Below are positions 59,474 to 64,000 of a stretch of DNA of 64,000 nt, piece by piece (the first letter of the stretch is position 1; each line of letters begins with the position of its first letter). The stretch lies in assembly GCA_019633425.1 (NCBI GenBank), contig WSUB01000034.1, forward strand, positions 124,001 to 188,000, read 5' to 3'. The stretch is from Tulasnella sp. 424. Taxonomy: Eukaryota > Basidiomycota > Agaricomycetes > Cantharellales > Tulasnellaceae. Below the pieces are notes generated by a model that was given only the letters and a program-made list of their open reading frames with translations, did no database searches and was not told where the DNA came from. The translations under genes and the position numbers were made by a program.

Positions 59474-60480
59474 CGAGCCTCAGACTCCACCACGTCGACC
59501 TTATCTACTCTCAGCAAAGCCAAGACAATTTTGACTACCGCGCCCAAATTTGCGAAGAGAGTCGTAATAAATGCTCTGAATATCACAAGAGACCGACAGA
59601 CGGAAGCGAGAACCATCTCCATGGTGTGAAGGTGGAGTTGTTGCCCAGCAAAAAGGGTACACAAAGGACGCTACGGACGCTTTGGATGAGGATGCTTCGC
59701 AGCCGCTGGAAGTAGTGTATGGAAGGACGTTTCGTAAGATATGACCGGGTATCGTAACGCCAAAGCTGCTGGGGAGGAATCGGACGAAGTTGGCAATGCA
59801 CCAGACCAAAGGCTCTCCACACCACAACCAGACCGCGAATCGTCCTAACCACTCCCTTCGTCATCATCACCATCATCCACCTCGCTTTTACCGTTATTAG
59901 AGAGTAAACAGCAATCCGTTCGACGCGGTTCCCCAGCTCCCCACGGCGTGCAGGTTACGGTTCCGAGGGCGGGGGATTTGTCGACCTCGCTGCAGAGTTA
60001 TACGTGGGGGTGGGGAGCCTTCCCGACAAGGTCGACTTTCAAGCGGCTTGTAAAGGATGATGTGCAGGTTAATGTGGGACCTAGTCACCTCGGGCAATCT
60101 GTTCCGACTCCGTAGGATGTTGCCAAGGTGAGGTTGCGGGACCCAGACGTTCATCCACGCCCGAGGACGACCAGTCATCATGAGTATTCGGTCAAGGCCG
60201 CCAGCTCTTTCCCAGTGAGACCGAATGAGACTTGGCCTGGGTCAACGTTGAGGGCAAAAAGTTCCCGTTCCACTTGAGCTTGTGCGACAACGATGAAGGG
60301 TGGAGGAAGAGGAGGTTTAGTGATTTGGAGAGCGCGAGGTGGTTTGACGATGAGAAGGCGGAGTCTGTGAGATTGTTGGCTGATCCGGATGGTACTGAGG
60401 GCGAGCAGTTGTTTATTAAGTGGGGGGGATACGTACGAATATATATACCAGACTGCTTTTTTCTTTTGCGCGGCAACTAA
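59474..60480 (+). pseudogene. Lipin fragment L11 inserted inside NLR copy E
   Basis: The middle part of lipin only: STLSKAKTI-like start (59500), PKFAKRVVINALNITRD (about 59547-59590), ALDEDASQPLEVVYG (about 59678), SHLGQSV motif (near 60085), FGQGRQLF-like region and FHLSLCDNDEGWRKRRFSDL with ESARWFDDEKAESVRLLADP (60232-60440). N-Lip and LNS2 are absent. Same orientation as the other lipins, hence antisense within the NLR gene. The junction with NLR sequence is sharp at about 59474. Closest to L5. Confidence 0.7.
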
Positions 60481-60919
60481 GGGCGGAATCATGAAGGGCC
60501 GGTTTGGGGCAAAAGTAAGACTCTGATTACATTTTACGAAGTATTAGACATGTAAGAAGTTCTTTCTGGGAGGCGCAAAAAGGCGAAGGTACAATACAGG
60601 TAGGACAGACCGAAAACAGCGGTGCTTGTCGATAGATGCCAGGTAAAGGCAGAGCATGGCAAGGGGACAAAAAGATAGGTATGTAAATTGCACTCCTAGC
60701 ATGAACAGTTCAAACCGGTGGTTGGGGTTTCGGGAGGAAGGGAGCCACCTGGTCGCTTTCTGAGGGACGTGGAAGGTCAAAGCGCACAGGAACCCAGGTA
60801 TCTAGAGGATTGGGGGGCATGCGCCAATGATAGGACGATGATAGTTAGGTTAGTCGGGTACACAAGAGAGCGGTCATCAAGTTAAGCAGGGCATCTCCGA
60901 TAAGGGTGATGTGGTAGTA
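60481..60919. other. Unexplained filler between lipin L11 and the truncated NACHT exon
   Basis: About 440 bases with no match to any other part of the array that I could see, rich in A and G on the plus strand (for example 60585-60700). It has an open minus-strand frame of 78 codons (60780-60544) but no recognisable domain. Probably the trace of the event that broke copy E. Confidence 0.4.
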
Positions 60920-63918
60920 CTAATCGCCGAGCCCATCCAATATCGACGGTCGCCTGATCAAGTCGCGTAGTCGATTCAGTGGTGACCCGTTGCCAATGTA
61001 CGCGATTATGGTTTGGGCCCTCCGAAATAAGCCTTGTGAAATCACCACAAGGTTCCTGACATCACTGGGTGTGGGCCAGTCCTCCGGAAGACCGTGTTCC
61101 TCCCGAATCTGCGCGCAGCCCTGCTTGATGAATCGTTCGAGGTCGTTCACGACGCTGGCTGCCGAATCCAAATCTTCCACCGGCCACTTGCTTGACTCGA
61201 GAGCGCGAAGTAGTTGGGCCTCCGGGCGACAGGTAAGAAGGAATTTAACGTTGGTGGGAAATGATGAGGAGTGTCGACCGATGAGCTTGACGAAATCTAC
61301 CGCATGCTTTGAATTTTGAAATTCGTCAAGAGCATCGACAATGAAGAGGATGGTGGGAGACCGATGTCCGAGCCTTGAAAGGGGTGCCACAAAGAGGGTC
61401 TCGAACTGGACGTCGAGTCGTTGATCGGCAATGTTTTCGTTCTCCAGAACGCTCTCGAGGACGGCCATCCTGACCTCCGGAATCAAGCTGCTCCCAAGTT
61501 GCCTTGCGAGAGCGCAAACGATGCGCGCGTTCAGGGCGTTCTGGCCTCGACGGAAGTGAAAGATGGCACAGGAGGCTCGCGATTGCCAATTGTGAGCCAC
61601 GGTGGACGCGATGGTGGATTTGCCTGCCCCAGCCATCCCACGGATCCATAACACCCGACTCGAGTTGGGGGTGGATGTATCCCGTATCCAGTTGTCAACC
61701 CGCTCCAATATCTCCACCCTGGTTCCCGGCAAGCAAATGACATCCTCAATCGCGTTTCCCTGGGCTCCGAAATTTCCATCTCCCAGGCGATTAAGTAAAC
61801 AACGGTTTTGATCTTGGGTTTCAGGGTTTGCTGAGCATAAACACGTGTCAGCTTACTCGAAGCTCTAAAATACGAGGTTACGTGGCCTACCGAATTCAGT
61901 TATAATACCAGCGGTGTCCAGAGTGACAAGGAGCTAATATCCCCAAATATCAGCCAAAGTCATCAGCAATGATGATCTATGACGGACCTGGATTTCCTCT
62001 AACACTTTCTGGACCATCCCTTGACACCATTTTTGACTTGCATAGTCGGACGAAGAACTCTCATTCCGGACGAGGTTCGAGGAATAGCATTTCTTGATCT
62101 TCCCTTGTGCCACTTCGAGTACACTAGAAGGGTGTTAGAGATGCTGAACTTCTGCCCGACCGAGCCCAACATACCTTTGTACTTCAATCATGCCGGCACG
62201 TATATTCCCGCCTCGATGTTGTCTTGATTTTTCCGCCAAATCTTGAAGAATACCGGCTAACCTCCACGGGCTGAACCCCAGACCGGCGGACAAATTCTGG
62301 TTATTGTTCATCACCTAAGCACGTACTGTTAGCGGTACCGGAGACGAGATCATAACGATTGACTCTACCTCAACAATCTCCACCAGGCTTAACCCTACTT
62401 CGGCTGCGGCTCGAATATATTTCCCAACGACTGGAATGATGTTCGATTCCATTTGCACACTTTTCAACGTCCTCTGAGCCGCGAGCAACAATTCCCTAGG
62501 TATTGCGTTGCGCTCTACCTCTGCCACGGGCACGTCTGATGGCGAGTATCCCGTGAGGACAGCATGGGTGGTGAGCTCGGACAAGTTTTCTCCTTCTTGT
62601 ATGGCACCTGGAATCTAGATAGCCAACGTCAGAGTGAGTTCAGAGTTGAAAGGTAAAATGAAAGACGGAGGCTTACATCGAGGTCCATGTCACAATATTC
62701 GCCCGCACCGTTAGCCATAGTGGAGGTAGGGTGGAACCTTGGCCTTGAAATATACTCTTCGCGGGTAATTTCCCCCAACAACTAGATAAGCCGATTACGG
62801 GCTCAGGATCGACGTCAGAGTAAATCGTCATGAGTGCTTACCTCTCGTAGAACTTCCTGAATCGTGGGTCTTGCAGTGGGATCATAGTTCCAGCACCGAC
62901 GCATGAGTGCCCAGAGAGGATCATGAGCTGGGAGGTACGGGTGATCCCTAGGAATAGGAGGTTCGTTTTGCATCACACGACGGAGAATGGCGTGATGGAG
63001 AAGACCGTTGAATGGAGCTTTTCCGCTCATGACCTGGTGCAACGCCCGGGCTCGGTAAGCCTTGCCTAGCATCACTTGCACGCACTCACAGTTAAAATGA
63101 GACCACCAAACGCATAAACGTCGGTTTCCAAACTTGGCTTCTGTCCAGCGAAAAGCTCACAGGCCATATACCTCACACTTCCTTTCACCGTTTCGCTCGT
63201 CGTAAACCCGCTCCGAGCCTCGAGGTCCTGGACAACCCGGCTCAGGCCGAAATCGGAAAGCGCCGCACCATTCCAATCGTTAATCAGGACGTTTTCTGGC
63301 TTGATATCGGCATGGCAGATGGGAGGAGCTCGTGAATGGAGATATTCGAGGCCGCAACCTGTTTGAAAGATCTGGCCAGGGTATATGGTGAACGACGGGC
63401 CAGGAGCCCACCGGCAATTTCGAAGAGAAACGCACCAGACGGAGCTTGTCACTTCGTGAGAGGGCCAGATTTGCCTTCAAATAGTCATTTAGGTTTCCAT
63501 ACCGGCACCAAGGGCTGATCAGCTGTGGTCGGGGTCGCGAACGGTAGCCAAGGAGGGGATGAATATTTGGGTGCGCTGTCTGGCTCCAAACAAACGCTTC
63601 TCGTTTTAGGCGCTTGATGATGGCGAGAGTTAGTATGTAGCGCCTTAAGCCTGGATATTTCACGGTACTGACCGTGCCCGTTTTCCATTGTAACGCTTCC
63701 TTCGTGGTTCGTGTATCCCTCGGAACGGGAGTCCTGAACTCCTTGATAGCCACTTGGAATCGTTCGCCTTGAGGGGTTGTCCAGAAGCCACGATAGATAT
63801 TTGCATAACCAGTGGTCATTGAGGGGTGTTCAGGAACTTCCAGGGTCCCCGGGAGTTCCTGGACGGTCTCGAAGAACTCCAAATGTCGACCTGGTTGAAC
63901 GAGCGACGCCGTGGCCAT
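60920..63918 (-). pseudogene. NLR copy E, 5' part: kinase-helical-partial NACHT, truncated
   Basis: Start ATG 63918. The kinase is complete (TGYANIYRGFW, VAIK, HADIKPENV, SDFG, ACE; the VMSGKAPFNG exon ends near 62842). The linker exon ends in GTAAGC and the helical exon is open (LTTHAVLTGYSPSDVPVAE, IIPVVGKYIRAAAEVGLSLV). NACHT begins near 61830 with Walker A GMAGAGKST and Walker B ILFIVDALDE, and ends about 300 residues into the NACHT exon after STRPS-like ...RRPSILDGLGD with a stop at 60920. ARC-like and WD40 parts are lost to the rearrangement. Kinase and helical exons are B-like, whereas the detached 3' fragment is A-like. It could still yield a kinase-helical-NACHT protein of about 820 residues without a sensor. 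Confidence 0.75.
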
Positions 63919-64000
63919 CAGGACGACCTTCGAATCTAGGTAAAACTGTCTTCTTGTGTTCTCGAGTGACTTGTCAGTGATTGTGTCTGAGGCACGACAT
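63919..64000. other. 5' flank of copy E, cut by window edge
   Basis: Similar to the 80 bases upstream of the other kinase starts (CTTGTGTTCTCGAGTGACTTG versus 24776). Presumed 5' UTR or promoter of the minus-strand gene. Confidence 0.4.

Noticed and set aside
60544..60780. Small minus-strand gene in the filler next to copy E
   Set aside because: Only 78 codons, no recognisable motif, and it sits in a rearranged breakpoint region.
1..64000. tRNA, rRNA or other RNA genes
   Set aside because: I did not recognise any cloverleaf, A/B-box pair or rRNA core sequence on either strand. A covariance-model scan was not possible here.

Overview
The window looks like a basidiomycete (probably Agaricomycete) nuclear genome. 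Genes are split by many short introns of about 45-85 bp. The dominant gene encodes a fungal NLR (NACHT plus WD40 repeats), the kinase modules are of the expanded TKL-like kind common in Agaricomycetes, and the other repeated gene is a fungal lipin (phosphatidate phosphatase) with the usual acidic tail. I cannot name the species. Tulasnella-, Serendipita- or Rhizoctonia-like fungi are candidates from memory of similar proteins only.

The 64 kb is essentially one tandem array. Five copies (A-E) of a minus-strand gene end at 3975, 17712, 30854, 44930 and 58689, a period of 13.1-14.1 kb. Splice-site reading shows that what looks like a separate kinase gene and a separate NACHT-WD40 gene is one 12-exon gene: protein kinase, then a helical domain resembling the MLKL N-terminal four-helix bundle, then NACHT, 13 or more WD40 repeats, and a conserved C-terminal exon. 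Copies C (30854-36759) and D (44930-50896) are open from end to end (about 1,756 and 1,777 residues). Copy A has a lost splice donor and an in-frame stop, copy B a frameshift in the kinase-to-helical linker, and copy E is broken by a rearrangement that put a lipin fragment inside it.

Between the NLR copies lie plus-strand lipin remnants: 1-2653, 10790-11930, 12860-15110, 15555-17345, 25340-26285, 26830-30440, 38215-40240, 41120-44520, 52230-54110, 54897-58283 and 59474-60480. All are damaged. Only 26830-30440 keeps the catalytic DIDGT motif, and it is also broken. They fall into better-preserved copies (type I) and more decayed ones (type II: 10790, 38215, 52230). Each type I lipin just upstream of an NLR copy converges on that gene's 3' end across 366-423 bp of conserved spacer. 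Two unrecognised minus-strand remnants (called X and Y here) recur with the type II lipins.

Other features are an 889-bp non-autonomous DNA transposon with terminal inverted repeats and a 9-bp target duplication, two 52-bp insertions flanked by direct repeats, a CRE-like promoter motif repeated upstream of lipin copies, and two assembly gaps inside WD40 arrays. The intact kinase-helical-NACHT-WD40 genes are the likely functional product of the array: fast-evolving intracellular receptors coupled to a kinase and a possible membrane-active domain. The lipins look like passengers, since two copies 55 kb apart share the same stop codon.
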